64,000 nucleotides of DNA. Source: Streptomyces sp. WP-1. GTDB taxonomy: Bacteria > Actinomycetota > Actinomycetes > Streptomycetales > Streptomycetaceae. The notes under the pieces were generated by a model. The model was not told the origin of the DNA and ran no database searches. It saw only the letters and a list, made by a program, of their open reading frames with translations. The stretch spans positions 6,147,501 to 6,211,500 of the forward strand of contig NZ_CP123923.1 of the NCBI RefSeq assembly GCF_030450125.1, read 5' to 3'. Made by a program: the position numbers and the translations under genes. Of this stretch, positions 1 to 11,364 are shown piece after piece (the stretch's first letter is position 1; each line of letters starts with the position of its first letter).

Positions 1-254
1 TGCTGGTTGCTCATGGGTGGAACGTTGACTACTCGGCCGGATGTTCGGGTCGGGGGCTGTTAGTACTGCTCTTCGGAGTGTGGAACGCATGATCCTCGGA
101 CGGGTTCTGGTCGGGCACGCTGTTGGGTGTCTGAGGGAATGATCTGATCTTCTCCTCAGTCGCCGGCCCCAGTGCACTCGAACTCCTGGTGGGTTCGGGG
201 TGATGGGTGGCTGGTCGTTGTTTGAGAACTGCACAGTGGACGCGAGCATCTGTG
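1..254 (+). other. 16S-23S internal transcribed spacer (3' part)
   Basis: This non-coding stretch lies directly before the 23S gene. The 16S 3' end is not in the window, so only the end of the spacer is present. It holds a boxA-like TGCTCTT at 67-73, a possible antitermination site, and just before the 23S gene one arm of the processing stem. No tRNA gene is visible in it, as is usual for Streptomyces rrn spacers. The short ORFs crossing it have no recognisable product. Confidence 0.85.
233..247 (+). other. 5' arm of 23S precursor processing stem
   Basis: ACAGTGGACGCGAGC at 233-247 is perfectly complementary over 15 bp to GCTCGCGTCCACTGT at 3379-3393, on the other side of the 23S gene. Stems enclosing 23S rRNA are the known RNase III substrate in rRNA maturation. 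The complementarity is seen in the sequence. The role follows from that knowledge. Confidence 0.8.
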
Positions 255-3374
<3,120 letters not shown>

Positions 3375-3476
3375 AGTTGCTCGCGTCCACTGTGTTAGTT
3401 CTGAGGCAACGAACAGTTGCCGGCTAGAGCTGAACGCATAACTACAAAGTGTGCTTGTTCGCTCGAAACCATTAGG

Positions 3477-3595
3477 GTTTCGGTGGTCATAGCGTAGGGG
3501 AAACGCCCGGTTACATATCGAACCCGGAAGCTAAGCCTTACAGCGCCGATGGTACTGCAGGGGGGACCCTGTGGGAGAGTAGGACGCCGCCGAAC
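3477..3595 (+). rRNA. rrf: 5S ribosomal RNA
   Basis: The sequence has the 5S hallmarks: TCGGTGGTCATAGCG at the 5' end, CCCGGTTACATATCGAACCCG in the middle, and GGGAGAGTAGGACGCCGCCGAA at the 3' end, which pairs with the 5' end. It lies about 100 bp after the 23S gene and 10 bp before a strong terminator, so it is the last gene of this rRNA operon. Ends are accurate to a few bases. Confidence 0.96.
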
Positions 3596-3605
3596 AATCT
3601 TTGGA

Positions 3606-3644
3606 GGACCCCTGGTCCCAGCGTTCAGCTGGGACCAGGGGTCC
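3606..3644 (+). terminator. rRNA operon terminator
   Basis: A perfect 17-bp inverted repeat (3606-3622 with 3628-3644) with a 5-nt GTTCA loop is followed by TTTTGTTTTT. It is a textbook intrinsic terminator directly after 5S. T-tracts this long are uncommon in Streptomyces terminators and fit a heavily transcribed rrn operon. Confidence 0.95.
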
Positions 3645-3653
3645 TTTTGTTTT

Positions 3654-3659
3654 TACAAT
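3654..3659 (+). promoter_or_regulatory. candidate -10 element, RDD-repeat gene
   Basis: TACAAT lies 29 bp before the ATG at 3688, just after the rrn terminator T-tract. Any -35 element would fall inside the terminator stem (about 3631-3636, GGGACC, a poor match). The next gene therefore has either an unusual promoter or depends on read-through. Confidence 0.35.
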
Positions 3660-3687
3660 GCTTGTGGTACCGAAGACAGGAGTCACC

Positions 3688-5841
3688 ATGTCCACCAACT
3701 CTCCCGACGACCGACCGGAGCGCGATCAGCGGCGACGGGACAGTGGGGACCGTGGCGACCGCGGCGGCTACCGCGGCGACCGTGGTGACCGCAGTGACCG
3801 TGGCGGCTTCCGGCGCGACGACAACCGCGGCGACCGTGGCGGCTTCCGCCGCGATGACCGCCGTGACGACCGCCCCTCGTACGGTCGCCGTGACGACGAC
3901 CGTGGTGGTTTCCGTCGTGACGACCGTCGTGACGACAACCGTGGTGGCGGCGGCTACGGCCGACGCGACGATCGCCGTGAGGGCGACCGTTCCTCGCGTC
4001 CGGGCTTCCAGCGTGACGACCGCGGTGACCGTGGCCCCCGTCGCGACGACCGTGGTGGGCGCCCCGGAGGCTTCCGCCGCGACGACCGCCCCTCGTTCCG
4101 TCGCGACGACGACCGTCCGTCGTTCCGTCGTGACGACGACCGAGGCGGCGACCGGGGTGGCGACCGTGGCGGTTTCCGTCGCGATGACCGTCGTGACGAC
4201 AACCGTGGTGGCGGCTACGGCCGCCGTGACGACCGCCCCTCCTACGGACGCCGTGACGACGACCGTGGTGGTTTCCGTCGTGACGACCGTCGTGACGACA
4301 ACCGTGGTGGCGGCGGCTACGGCCGACGCGACGACCGCCGTGACGATCGACGCGATGACCGCCGGGACGACCGTCCCTCGCGTCCGGGCTTCCAGCGTGA
4401 CGACCGCGGTGACCGTGGCCCCCGTCGCGACGACCGTGGTGGGCGCCCCGGAGGCTTCCGCCGCGACGACCGCCCCTCGTTCCGTCGCGACGACGACCGT
4501 CCGTCGTTCCGTCGTGACGACGACCGAGGCGGCGACCGGGGTGGCGACCGTGGCGGTTTCCGTCGCGATGACCGTCGTGACGACAACCGTGGTGGCGGCT
4601 ACGGCCGCCGTGACGACCGCCCCTCCTACGGACGCCGTGACGACGACCGTGGTGGTTTCCGTCGTGACGACCGTCGTGACGACAACCGTGGTGGCGGCGG
4701 CTACGGCCGACGCGACGACCGCCGTGACGATCGACGCGATGACCGCCGGGACGACCGTCCCTCGCGTCCGGGCTTCCAGCGTGACGACCGCGGTGACCGT
4801 GGCCCCCGTCGCGACGACCGTGGTGGGCGCCCCGGAGGCTTCCGCCGCGACGACCGCCGCGACGACCGTCGGGACAGCCGGGGCGACGACCGCCGCGGCG
4901 GTGGCTACGGCCGCCGTGACGACCGGGACCGCGACCGCGACCGCCACCACGACCGGGAGCCGATCAAGCGGCTGCCGATCCCGGAGGACGTCACCGGCGA
5001 CGAGATCGACAAGGACGTCCGGCAGGAGCTCCAGAGCCTGCCCAAGACGCTCGCCGAGGACGTCGCCCGCAACCTGGTGATGGTCGCGCGGCTCATCGAC
5101 GAGGACCCCGAGGGTGCCTACGGCTACTCCAAGGTGGCCCTGCGCCTGGCGTCCCGTGTGGCCGCCGTACGCGAGGCCGCCGGTTTCGCGGCGTACGCGA
5201 ACCAGAAGTACAGCGAGGCCCTCGCCGAGTTCCGTGCCGCCCGCCGGATGACCGGCGGCGTGGAGCTGTGGCCGGTCATGGCCGACTGCGAGCGCGGGCT
5301 CGGCCGGCCGGAGAAGGCGCTGGACATGGCCGGCGCCCCCGAGGTGCACAAGCTGGACAAGGCCGGTCAGGTCGAGATGCGGCTCGTCGCGGCCGGTGCC
5401 CGGCGGGACATGGACCAGCTGGACGCGGCCATCGTGACCCTCCAGAGCTCGGAGCTGGCCTCCAACTCCATCCAGCCCTGGACCGCCCGGCTGCGCTACG
5501 CCTACGCCGACGCCCTGCTCGCGGTCGGCCGCGAGGGCGAGGCGCGGGAGTGGTTCGCGAAGGCCGTCGAGGCCGACCGGGACGGCAGCACCGACGCCTC
5601 CGACCGGCTCGCCGAGATGGACGGCGTGGAGTTCGTGGACGCCCTGGACGAGGACGAGGAGGACTCCGCCGAGGCCGAGGCCCAGGCCGAGCCCAAGGCC
5701 ACCGCCGAGGTCGAGGCCCCCGAGTCCCCCGAGGCCAAGACCTTCGCGGCCGAGGCCGACGGCGACAGCGCCGACGACGACCTGGTCGAGGACGAGGGCC
5801 GGGGCGACGAAAAGCGCGACGCGGAGCGCGACAAGGACTGA
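3688..5841 (+). CDS. Arg/Asp/Gly-repeat protein with TPR-like C-terminal domain
   Basis: A 717-aa protein. ATG 3688 is chosen because AGGAG lies 6 nt upstream; the frame is open back to 3601 but that part runs through the rrn terminator. Residues of about 15-430 are low-complexity RDDRRDD, GGFRRDD and GGYGRRDD repeats, highly charged and surely disordered, resembling RGG-type RNA-binding tails. Residues of about 435-640 form an all-helical domain with paired helices, such as YSEALAEFRAARR and GEAREWFAKAVEAD, which look like tetratricopeptide repeats. The end is an acidic Glu/Asp/Ala tail. The C-terminal domain belongs to a conserved actinobacterial protein of unknown role. RNA binding is inferred from composition only. 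Long ORFs in the other frames here are artefacts of the repeats. Confidence 0.88.
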   Translation: MSTNSPDDRPERDQRRRDSGDRGDRGGYRGDRGDRSDRGGFRRDDNRGDRGGFRRDDRRDDRPSYGRRDDDRGGFRRDDRRDDNRGGGGYGRRDDRREGDRSSRPGFQRDDRGDRGPRRDDRGGRPGGFRRDDRPSFRRDDDRPSFRRDDDRGGDRGGDRGGFRRDDRRDDNRGGGYGRRDDRPSYGRRDDDRGGFRRDDRRDDNRGGGGYGRRDDRRDDRRDDRRDDRPSRPGFQRDDRGDRGPRRDDRGGRPGGFRRDDRPSFRRDDDRPSFRRDDDRGGDRGGDRGGFRRDDRRDDNRGGGYGRRDDRPSYGRRDDDRGGFRRDDRRDDNRGGGGYGRRDDRRDDRRDDRRDDRPSRPGFQRDDRGDRGPRRDDRGGRPGGFRRDDRRDDRRDSRGDDRRGGGYGRRDDRDRDRDRHHDREPIKRLPIPEDVTGDEIDKDVRQELQSLPKTLAEDVARNLVMVARLIDEDPEGAYGYSKVALRLASRVAAVREAAGFAAYANQKYSEALAEFRAARRMTGGVELWPVMADCERGLGRPEKALDMAGAPEVHKLDKAGQVEMRLVAAGARRDMDQLDAAIVTLQSSELASNSIQPWTARLRYAYADALLAVGREGEAREWFAKAVEADRDGSTDASDRLAEMDGVEFVDALDEDEEDSAEAEAQAEPKATAEVEAPESPEAKTFAAEADGDSADDDLVEDEGRGDEKRDAERDKD
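3993..4858 (+). repeat. 384-bp in-frame tandem duplication, about 2.25 copies
   Basis: Positions 3993-4475 reappear at offset +384 (4377-4858) with no difference that I found by eye. The period is exactly 128 codons, so the array stays in frame inside the RDD-repeat gene. A diverged partial copy precedes it (3917-3992) and differs by a 21-bp (7-codon) RDD insertion. Such identity in third positions indicates recent expansion. Confidence 0.9.
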
Positions 5842-5873
5842 CGTCCGTCACTGACGCTCGTCGGTGAGTGAAC

Positions 5874-5909
5874 AAAGGGGGCAGGTTCCCGACGGAACCT
5901 GCCCCCTTT
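5874..5909. terminator. bidirectional terminator between convergent genes
   Basis: A perfect 16-bp inverted repeat (5874-5889 with 5894-5909, loop CGAC) begins AAA and ends TTT, so it can serve both the upstream RDD-repeat gene and the convergent DUF1015 gene. Confidence 0.85.
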
Positions 5910-5933
5910 CGCATGCCCGGAGCCGCCCCGGGA

Positions 5934-7217
5934 TCAGATCTCCAGCGCGCGCAGCACCAGCCCCGACGCCGGCTTCGGCCCGAACGACGTCGACTTGCGC
6001 GGCATCGTCACGCCCTGGCGGGCCAGATCGCGTACGACCTCCTCGCGCACCGGGTGCATCAGCACGGCCGTACCGCCGTCGCGTTCGGCCTTCGCCACGG
6101 TCGCGGCCGTGTCGTGGATGTAGGCGATGTGCGCCGGGGAGTCCTCGGGGATGCGCCAGACGTGTTCCAGCAGGGCGGTGTGCAGGACCGTGGCGTCCAG
6201 GGAGCGCCAGGCGGCCGGGCGGTCCGCCGGGACCGTGCGGGCCAGCAGCGCGGGGTCCGGGCGGTCCAGCAGATGGAAGGCGCCGTCACCGGCCAGCAGG
6301 AAGGCGTTGCCCGCGCAGGACGCGTCCGCCAGCGCGGCCAGGGCCTCGGCCAGCGGTACCTGGAGGTGTCGTACCTGGAACAGGCCCTCCACGGCGGCCA
6401 GCGCGTCCGCCACCGGCAGGCCGTGCAGCAGCCGGTGGATGGCGCGTACGCGCAGCGGGTAGCGGGCCGTGTCGACCAGCAGGACCAGGCCGTGGTCCCA
6501 GGGGCCGGGCGCGGGCTGCTCGTCGCGCAGCCGCAGATAGGTGGCCCAGCGGTGGTGTCCGTCGGCGATCAGGGCCTGGTGATGGGCCAGGTCGGACTGG
6601 ATCAGGGCCACGTCGGCGGCGTCCGTGATCGCCCACAGGCGGTGCCGGAAGCCGTCCTCGGTGGTGGTGGCCAGCAGCGGCGGCTTCTCCGCGGTGCGCT
6701 CCACGACCTCGGCGGCCGTGCCGTCGCCGCGGTAGGTCAGCAGCAGCGGCTCCAGGTTGGCGCGGGTGGCGCGCATCAGGGCGGCGCGCTCGGCGACCAC
6801 CGGCGCCATGACGCCCTCGTGCGGCAGCACCACGCCCTCGGCCGGCTCGGAGACCCGCAGCGTGCCGATGACGCCGCGCTGGAGCATGCCCTCGCCGTCG
6901 CTCTGCTCGTACACGTACAGGGCGGGTTCGGGGTCCGCGGTGAGGATGCCCTCGGCGAGCCAGCGGCGCAGCGTGTCGGCGGCCTGCTCGGTGCGTTCGC
7001 TGGGCGTGTGGGCCTCGGGGAGGATCAGCCGGACGATGTTGTGGGGGTCCGCCGACTGGAGGTGGTGCACCCCGTCGGGCCGTACCACGACGTCGTACGG
7101 CGGGGAGGTGACGGAGGCCAGGCTGCCGACCCGGTCGGGGTCGTATCGAAGGCCGCGGAACGGGGTGAGTTCCAGGCCCCGGCGCGCCATTGCTTCCGAG
7201 TGACCTGCATTGTCCAT
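5934..7217 (-). CDS. DUF1015 family protein
   Basis: A 427-aa protein from ATG 7217; ATG 7190, nine codons in, is an alternative with a slightly better Shine-Dalgarno (GGAAG). The N-terminus LTPFRGLRYDPDRVGSLA followed by SPPYDVV is the DUF1015 (SerC-like HTH) signature. Later segments HPVREEVVRDLARQGVTMP and STSFGPKPASGLVLR, and the central DGHHRWATYLRLRDE, are also characteristic of the family. The biochemical function is unknown. It is divergent from the HAD phosphatase, with 69 bp between. The much longer frame running on to 9464 is antisense artefact over that phosphatase and the permease. Confidence 0.9.
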   Translation of the reverse strand: MDNAGHSEAMARRGLELTPFRGLRYDPDRVGSLASVTSPPYDVVVRPDGVHHLQSADPHNIVRLILPEAHTPSERTEQAADTLRRWLAEGILTADPEPALYVYEQSDGEGMLQRGVIGTLRVSEPAEGVVLPHEGVMAPVVAERAALMRATRANLEPLLLTYRGDGTAAEVVERTAEKPPLLATTTEDGFRHRLWAITDAADVALIQSDLAHHQALIADGHHRWATYLRLRDEQPAPGPWDHGLVLLVDTARYPLRVRAIHRLLHGLPVADALAAVEGLFQVRHLQVPLAEALAALADASCAGNAFLLAGDGAFHLLDRPDPALLARTVPADRPAAWRSLDATVLHTALLEHVWRIPEDSPAHIAYIHDTAATVAKAERDGGTAVLMHPVREEVVRDLARQGVTMPRKSTSFGPKPASGLVLRALEI

Positions 7218-7286
7218 CCCGGCATCGTATGTCAGTGGCATGCGGGATGATCGGGGGTAAGCGAGCGATCGAGGAGCGATGCGGAT

Positions 7287-8315
7287 ATGAGCGACGGCGT
7301 CAGGACCGGACCCGACAGCAGTGGTCGGCCCCTGAGCGAGGCGTACGACACGGCGCTGCTCGACCTCGACGGTGTGGTGTACGCGGGTGGGCACGCGATC
7401 GCGCACGCCGTCGACTCCCTGGAGCGGGCCCGCGCCGGCGGAATGCATCTGGCGTACGTCACCAACAACGCGCTGCGCACGCCCGAGGCGGTCGCCGGGC
7501 ACCTGACCGAGCTGGGGATACCGGCGGCGGCCGAGGACGTCATCACCTCGGCGCAGGCGGTGGCGCGGCTGATCGCGGAGCAGGTGCCGGCCGGGGCGCG
7601 GGTGCTGGTGATCGGCGGCGAGGGGCTGCGGGTGGCGCTGCGCGAGCGTGGCCTGGAGCCGGTGGAGTCGGCGGACGACGATCCGGCGGCGGTGGTGCAG
7701 GGGTACGGCGGGCCCGAGCTGACCTGGGGCCGGTTCGCGGAGGCGTCGTACGCGGTGGCGCGCGGTGTGCCGTGGTTCGCGTCGAACACCGATCTGACGA
7801 TCCCGAGCGGGCGCGGGATCGCGCCGGGCAACGGGGCGGCGGTGGAGGTCGTACGGATCGCGACGGGCAAGGAGCCGCAGGTGGCGGGCAAGCCGCTGCC
7901 GCCGATGCACCGGGAGACGGTCATCCGCACCGGCGCGAAGCGGCCGCTGGTGGTGGGGGACCGGCTGGACACCGACATCGAGGGCGCGTTCAACGGCGGG
8001 GTGGACTCGCTCCTGGTGCTGACCGGCGTCACCGACGGCGCCCGGCTGCTGGCCGCGAAGCCGGAGCACCGGCCGACGTATGTGGACGCGGATCTGCGGG
8101 GCCTGCTCACCGGCCAGCCGGAAATCACCCGAGAGGGTGAGGGTTTCCGGTGCGGTGGGTGGACGGCGACGGCCGGGGACACCCGGCTGGAGCTGGACGG
8201 CGACGGCGAGGCCCTCGACGGGCTGCGGGCGCTGTGCGCGGCGGCGTGGACGGCGGCCGGGGAGGGCTCCTGCGAGCTGGACGGGGGGAAGGCGCTGGAG
8301 CGGCTCGGGCTCTGA
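7287..8315 (+). CDS. HAD-IIA family hydrolase (NagD/phosphoglycolate-phosphatase-like)
   Basis: A 342-aa protein. ATG 7287 lies 11 nt after GAGGAG. HAD motif I is DLDGVVYAG near residue 27, with the first Asp the nucleophile. Motif II is YVTNNALRTP. Motif IV is VVGDRLDTDIEGAFNGG near residue 220. The cap sits between motifs II and III, which makes it type IIA, as in NagD and AraL. It is therefore a cytosolic phosphatase of sugar or nucleotide phosphates; the substrate cannot be read from sequence. The last 80 residues (from about 262) are an extra small domain outside the HAD core. Confidence 0.9.
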   Translation: MSDGVRTGPDSSGRPLSEAYDTALLDLDGVVYAGGHAIAHAVDSLERARAGGMHLAYVTNNALRTPEAVAGHLTELGIPAAAEDVITSAQAVARLIAEQVPAGARVLVIGGEGLRVALRERGLEPVESADDDPAAVVQGYGGPELTWGRFAEASYAVARGVPWFASNTDLTIPSGRGIAPGNGAAVEVVRIATGKEPQVAGKPLPPMHRETVIRTGAKRPLVVGDRLDTDIEGAFNGGVDSLLVLTGVTDGARLLAAKPEHRPTYVDADLRGLLTGQPEITREGEGFRCGGWTATAGDTRLELDGDGEALDGLRALCAAAWTAAGEGSCELDGGKALERLGL

Positions 8316-8391
8316 GTCGGTCTCAGATCGGCGGCGGGCGGCCCTCCGTGGCCTCGCGCGGCTTCCGGTACCCGGGGATCCCGGCCTCAAA

Positions 8392-8410
8392 GGAGGATAG
8401 GCTAACCTAA
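8392..8410 (+). promoter_or_regulatory. iron box (DmdR1/IdeR-type operator)
   Basis: GGAGGATAGGCTAACCTAA matches 16 of 19 positions of the iron-box consensus TTAGGTTAGGCTAACCTAA. It ends 4 nt before the GTG of the first permease gene and covers the likely -10 (TAGGCT, 8398-8403). Repression by the Fe(II)-bound DtxR-family regulator is expected. AGGAGG at 8391-8396 is too far (18 nt) from the start to act as a normal ribosome site. Confidence 0.85.
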
Positions 8411-8414
8411 CCTC

Positions 8415-9458
8415 GTGTTGGTCGACAGTCCTCCGGAACCGCGCGCGGCGGCCGCCCCCGCGCCCCCAACCCGCCGGGCGGTGCGGCCCCTTGGGCTGCT
8501 GCTCTCCGTCGCGCTCCTGGTGCTGGTCGCCGTGGCGAGCATCGCGATCGGGGCGAAAGCGCTCACCTTGGCACAGGTCTGGCACGGCCTGTTCCACGAC
8601 TCGGGCACGTACGGCGACGTCGTCGTGGACGAGCGGCTCTCGCGCACCGTGCTCGGGCTGCTGGCCGGCGCCGCGCTCGGCCTGTCCGGCGCGGTGCTCC
8701 AGGCGCTCACCCGCAATCCACTGGCCGACCCCGGACTGCTCGGCATCAACGCCGGCGCCTCGGCAGCCGTCGTCACCGCCATCTCCTTCTTCGGCGTCAC
8801 CAGCCTGAGCGGCTATGTGTGGTTCGCCTTCCTCGGCGCCGCGGCGGTGGGGGCGCTGGTCTGGTTCCTCGGCGGCAGCCGGGGCGCCACTCCGGTCCGC
8901 CTCGCCCTCGCCGGTACGGCGATCAGCGCCGCCCTGTACGGCTATCTCCAGGCCGTGATGATCATGGACGACGCGGCGCTCGGCCGGATGCGCTTCTGGA
9001 CCGTGGGTTCGCTGGCCTCCGCGAGCGGGTCGACCATCACGCAGGTGCTGCCCTTCCTCGCGGCCGGCACCCTGCTCGCGCTCGCCCTGGCCCGGCCGCT
9101 GAACGCCGTGACCATGGGCGACGACACCGCCCGCGCCCTCGGCGCCCATCTGAACCGCACCCGCGCCCTGGCCATGCTGGCCGCCACCGTGCTGTGCGGC
9201 GCCGCGACCGCCGCCTGCGGTCCCATCGTCTTCGTCGGCCTGATGGTCCCGCACGCGGTGCGCTCCTTCACCGGACCCGACCTGCGCTGGATCCTGCCCT
9301 ACGCCGCCGTCCTGTCGCCCGTGCTGCTGCTCGGCGCCGATGTCGTCGGCCGCGTCGTGGCCCGCCCCGCGGAACTCCAGGTCGGCATCGTCACCGCGGT
9401 GATCGGCGGCCCGGTCTTCATCTTTCTGGTACGACGACGGAGGACGGCCCAGCTGTGA
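8415..9458 (+). CDS. FecCD-family iron-siderophore ABC permease, subunit 1
   Basis: A 347-aa membrane protein with a short cytoplasmic N-terminus and about nine hydrophobic helices. The FecCD hallmarks are present: LSRTVLGLLAGAALGLSGA, ALTRNPLADPGLLGINAGA, and the ATPase-coupling stretch near FVGLMVPHAVRSFTG. An in-frame stop at 8403-8405 forces initiation at GTG 8415 or the adjacent TTG 8418. With the -10 at 8398-8403 the message is probably leaderless. It is the first gene of a three-gene operon repressed through the iron box. No substrate-binding lipoprotein gene is adjacent. Confidence 0.93.
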   Translation: MLVDSPPEPRAAAAPAPPTRRAVRPLGLLLSVALLVLVAVASIAIGAKALTLAQVWHGLFHDSGTYGDVVVDERLSRTVLGLLAGAALGLSGAVLQALTRNPLADPGLLGINAGASAAVVTAISFFGVTSLSGYVWFAFLGAAAVGALVWFLGGSRGATPVRLALAGTAISAALYGYLQAVMIMDDAALGRMRFWTVGSLASASGSTITQVLPFLAAGTLLALALARPLNAVTMGDDTARALGAHLNRTRALAMLAATVLCGAATAACGPIVFVGLMVPHAVRSFTGPDLRWILPYAAVLSPVLLLGADVVGRVVARPAELQVGIVTAVIGGPVFIFLVRRRRTAQL

Positions 9459-10501
9459 GGACACACCCCAGGAGCCGTGCCGTACGCGTCCCCGGCGGGC
9501 TGTCGCTGCGGCTGGACCCGCGTGCGCTGATCGTCGTCGTCGTGCTGGTGGCCGCCGCGCTCGCCGCCGGTGTCGCGCTGATCGGCACCGGCGACGCGCA
9601 GATCCCCGCGGCCGACGTGCTGAAGACGCTCGCCGGGAACGGCAACGCCTACCAGCACTTCATCGTCCATGAACTGCGCCTGCCCCGGGTCCTCGTCGGG
9701 CTGCTGGTCGGCGCCTCGCTCGGGCTCGGCGGCGCGCTGTTCCAGTCCGTCTCCCGCAACCCGCTGGGCAGCCCGGACGTGCTGGGCCTGTCGCAGGGGG
9801 CGACGGCGGGCGCCCTGGTGGTGATCGTGCTGCTGTCCGGCAGCGCCGCCGAGGTCACCCTCGGCGCGCTGATCGGCGGCCTGGTCACCGGGTTCGCCAT
9901 CTATCTGCTCGCCTGGAAGCAGGGCGTGCACGGATACCGGCTCGTCCTGGTCGGCATCGGAGTCTGCGCGGTCGTCACCGCCGTCAACGGCTATCTGCTC
10001 ACCAAGGCCGACCTGGTCGACGCGGCCCGCGCGGTCGTCTGGATGACCGGCTCGCTCGACGGCCGCGACTGGGACCAGGTCTGGCCGCTGCTCGGGCTGT
10101 GCGCCGTACTGCTGCCGCTGGTCCTCACCTACGGCCGGGGCCTGCGGATGCTGGAGATGGGCGACGACACCGCGGGCGCCCTCGGGGTGCCGGTGCAGCG
10201 GGTGCGGCTGGTGCTGATGGTCAGCGCCGTGCTGCTCACCGCGGCCGCCACCGCCGCCGCCGGACCGGTCAGCTTCGTCGCCCTCACCGCCCCCCAGCTC
10301 GCCCGCCGCCTCACCCGCTCGCCGGGCCCCAACCTCGTGGCCTCCCTCTGCATGGGCGCCGCCCTCCTCGTCACCGCCGACTGGGCCTCGCAGCGCGTCT
10401 TCGGCGCGGGCCGGCTGCCCGTCGGCGTGGTCACCGGCGTCCTCGGCGGCGCCTATCTGCTGTGGCTGCTGGTCACCGAGCGCCGGGCCGGCCGGATATG
10501 A
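9455..10501 (+). CDS. FecCD-family iron-siderophore ABC permease, subunit 2
   Basis: A 348-aa permease, the heterodimer partner of the preceding subunit. GTG 9455 overlaps the upstream stop (GTGA), with GGAGG 11 nt before. An Arg-rich N-terminus precedes the first helix (ALIVVVVLVAAALAAGVAL). Family motifs are LRLPRVLVGLLVGASLGLGG, SRNPLGSPDVLGLSQGA, the paralogous MGDDTAGALGVPV, and FVALTAPQLARRLTRS near the end. Start-stop coupling indicates matched production of the two permeases. A longer frame from 8819 is antisense to nothing but simply runs through the first gene and is not used. Confidence 0.93.
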   Translation: MRTHPRSRAVRVPGGLSLRLDPRALIVVVVLVAAALAAGVALIGTGDAQIPAADVLKTLAGNGNAYQHFIVHELRLPRVLVGLLVGASLGLGGALFQSVSRNPLGSPDVLGLSQGATAGALVVIVLLSGSAAEVTLGALIGGLVTGFAIYLLAWKQGVHGYRLVLVGIGVCAVVTAVNGYLLTKADLVDAARAVVWMTGSLDGRDWDQVWPLLGLCAVLLPLVLTYGRGLRMLEMGDDTAGALGVPVQRVRLVLMVSAVLLTAAATAAAGPVSFVALTAPQLARRLTRSPGPNLVASLCMGAALLVTADWASQRVFGAGRLPVGVVTGVLGGAYLLWLLVTERRAGRI

Positions 10502-10527
10502 GCGCCACCGATTTCTCTAGGAGCACC

Positions 10528-11364
10528 GTGAACCGCCTGTCCGCCGACCATGTCACCCTCGCCTACGACCAGCGGGTCATCGCCGAGCAGCTGTCGGTGG
10601 AGATCCCCGACCACTCCTTCACGGTGATCGTCGGACCGAACGCGTGCGGCAAGTCGACGCTGCTGCGCGCCCTGTCCCGGATGCTGAAGCCCAGCCAGGG
10701 CAAGGTCCTCCTCGACGGGCAGACCATCCAGTCGCTGCCCGCCAAGCAGGTCGCCCGCACCCTCGGCCTGCTCCCGCAGTCGGCCGTCGCGCCCGACGGC
10801 ATCACCGTCGCCGACCTGGTCGGCCGGGGCCGCTATCCGCACCAGGGGCTGCTGCGCCAGTGGTCCGCCGAGGACGAGCGGGTCGTCCAGGAGTCCATGC
10901 GGCAGACCGGGGTCGCGGAGCTGGCCGAGCGGTTCGTGGACGAGCTGTCCGGCGGGCAGCGGCAGCGGGTGTGGATAGCCATGGCGCTCGCCCAGCAGAC
11001 CCCGCTGCTGCTCCTGGACGAGCCCACCACCTACCTCGACATCCAGCACCAGATCGATGTCCTCGACCTGTGCGCCGAACTGCACGAGACCCAGGGCCGC
11101 ACCCTGGTCGCCGTTCTGCACGACCTCAACCACGCGGCCCGCTACGCCACCCATCTGATCGCCCTGCGCGGCGGCGAGGTGATCGCCGAGGGCGCGCCGA
11201 ACGACATCGTCACGGCCGAACTGGTGGAGCAGGTGTTCGGGCTGAAGTGCCAGGTCATCGAGGACCCGGAGACGGGGACCCCGCTGGTGGTGCCGGCCGC
11301 GCGCAAGGCACGCGCTCAGCGGGTCACGGCGGTTCCCACCGCCTCGGTCACAGCAGCTTCCTGA
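10528..11364 (+). CDS. iron-siderophore ABC transporter ATP-binding protein (FecE/FepC-like)
   Basis: A 278-aa ATPase. The start is GTG 10528, with AGGAG four nt upstream; ATG 10498, overlapping the permease stop as ATGA, would add ten residues. The Walker A is GPNACGKST, the signature LSGGQRQRVWIAMALAQQ, the Walker B LLLLDEPTTYLDI, and the switch HDLNHAARY. All are intact and FecE-like, so this subunit powers import of ferric siderophore. The gene end overlaps the convergent SCP2-like gene by 17 bp. Confidence 0.94.
   Translation: MNRLSADHVTLAYDQRVIAEQLSVEIPDHSFTVIVGPNACGKSTLLRALSRMLKPSQGKVLLDGQTIQSLPAKQVARTLGLLPQSAVAPDGITVADLVGRGRYPHQGLLRQWSAEDERVVQESMRQTGVAELAERFVDELSGGQRQRVWIAMALAQQTPLLLLDEPTTYLDIQHQIDVLDLCAELHETQGRTLVAVLHDLNHAARYATHLIALRGGEVIAEGAPNDIVTAELVEQVFGLKCQVIEDPETGTPLVVPAARKARAQRVTAVPTASVTAAS

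Noticed and set aside
3993-4858. Regular repeats that could look like a CRISPR array
   Set aside because: The period is 128 codons, in frame inside a coding gene, with no unique spacers and no cas genes.
3625-5349. Long minus-strand and +2-frame ORFs (574 and 477 codons) over the RDD-repeat gene
   Set aside because: They follow from the repeated GAC/CGT pattern of the real gene; their products are Val/Thr/Ala runs with no domain and no ribosome site.
7218-9464. Minus-strand frame extending the DUF1015 gene to 1176 codons
   Set aside because: The extra part is antisense to the HAD and permease genes and has low-complexity translation; DUF1015 is complete from 7217.
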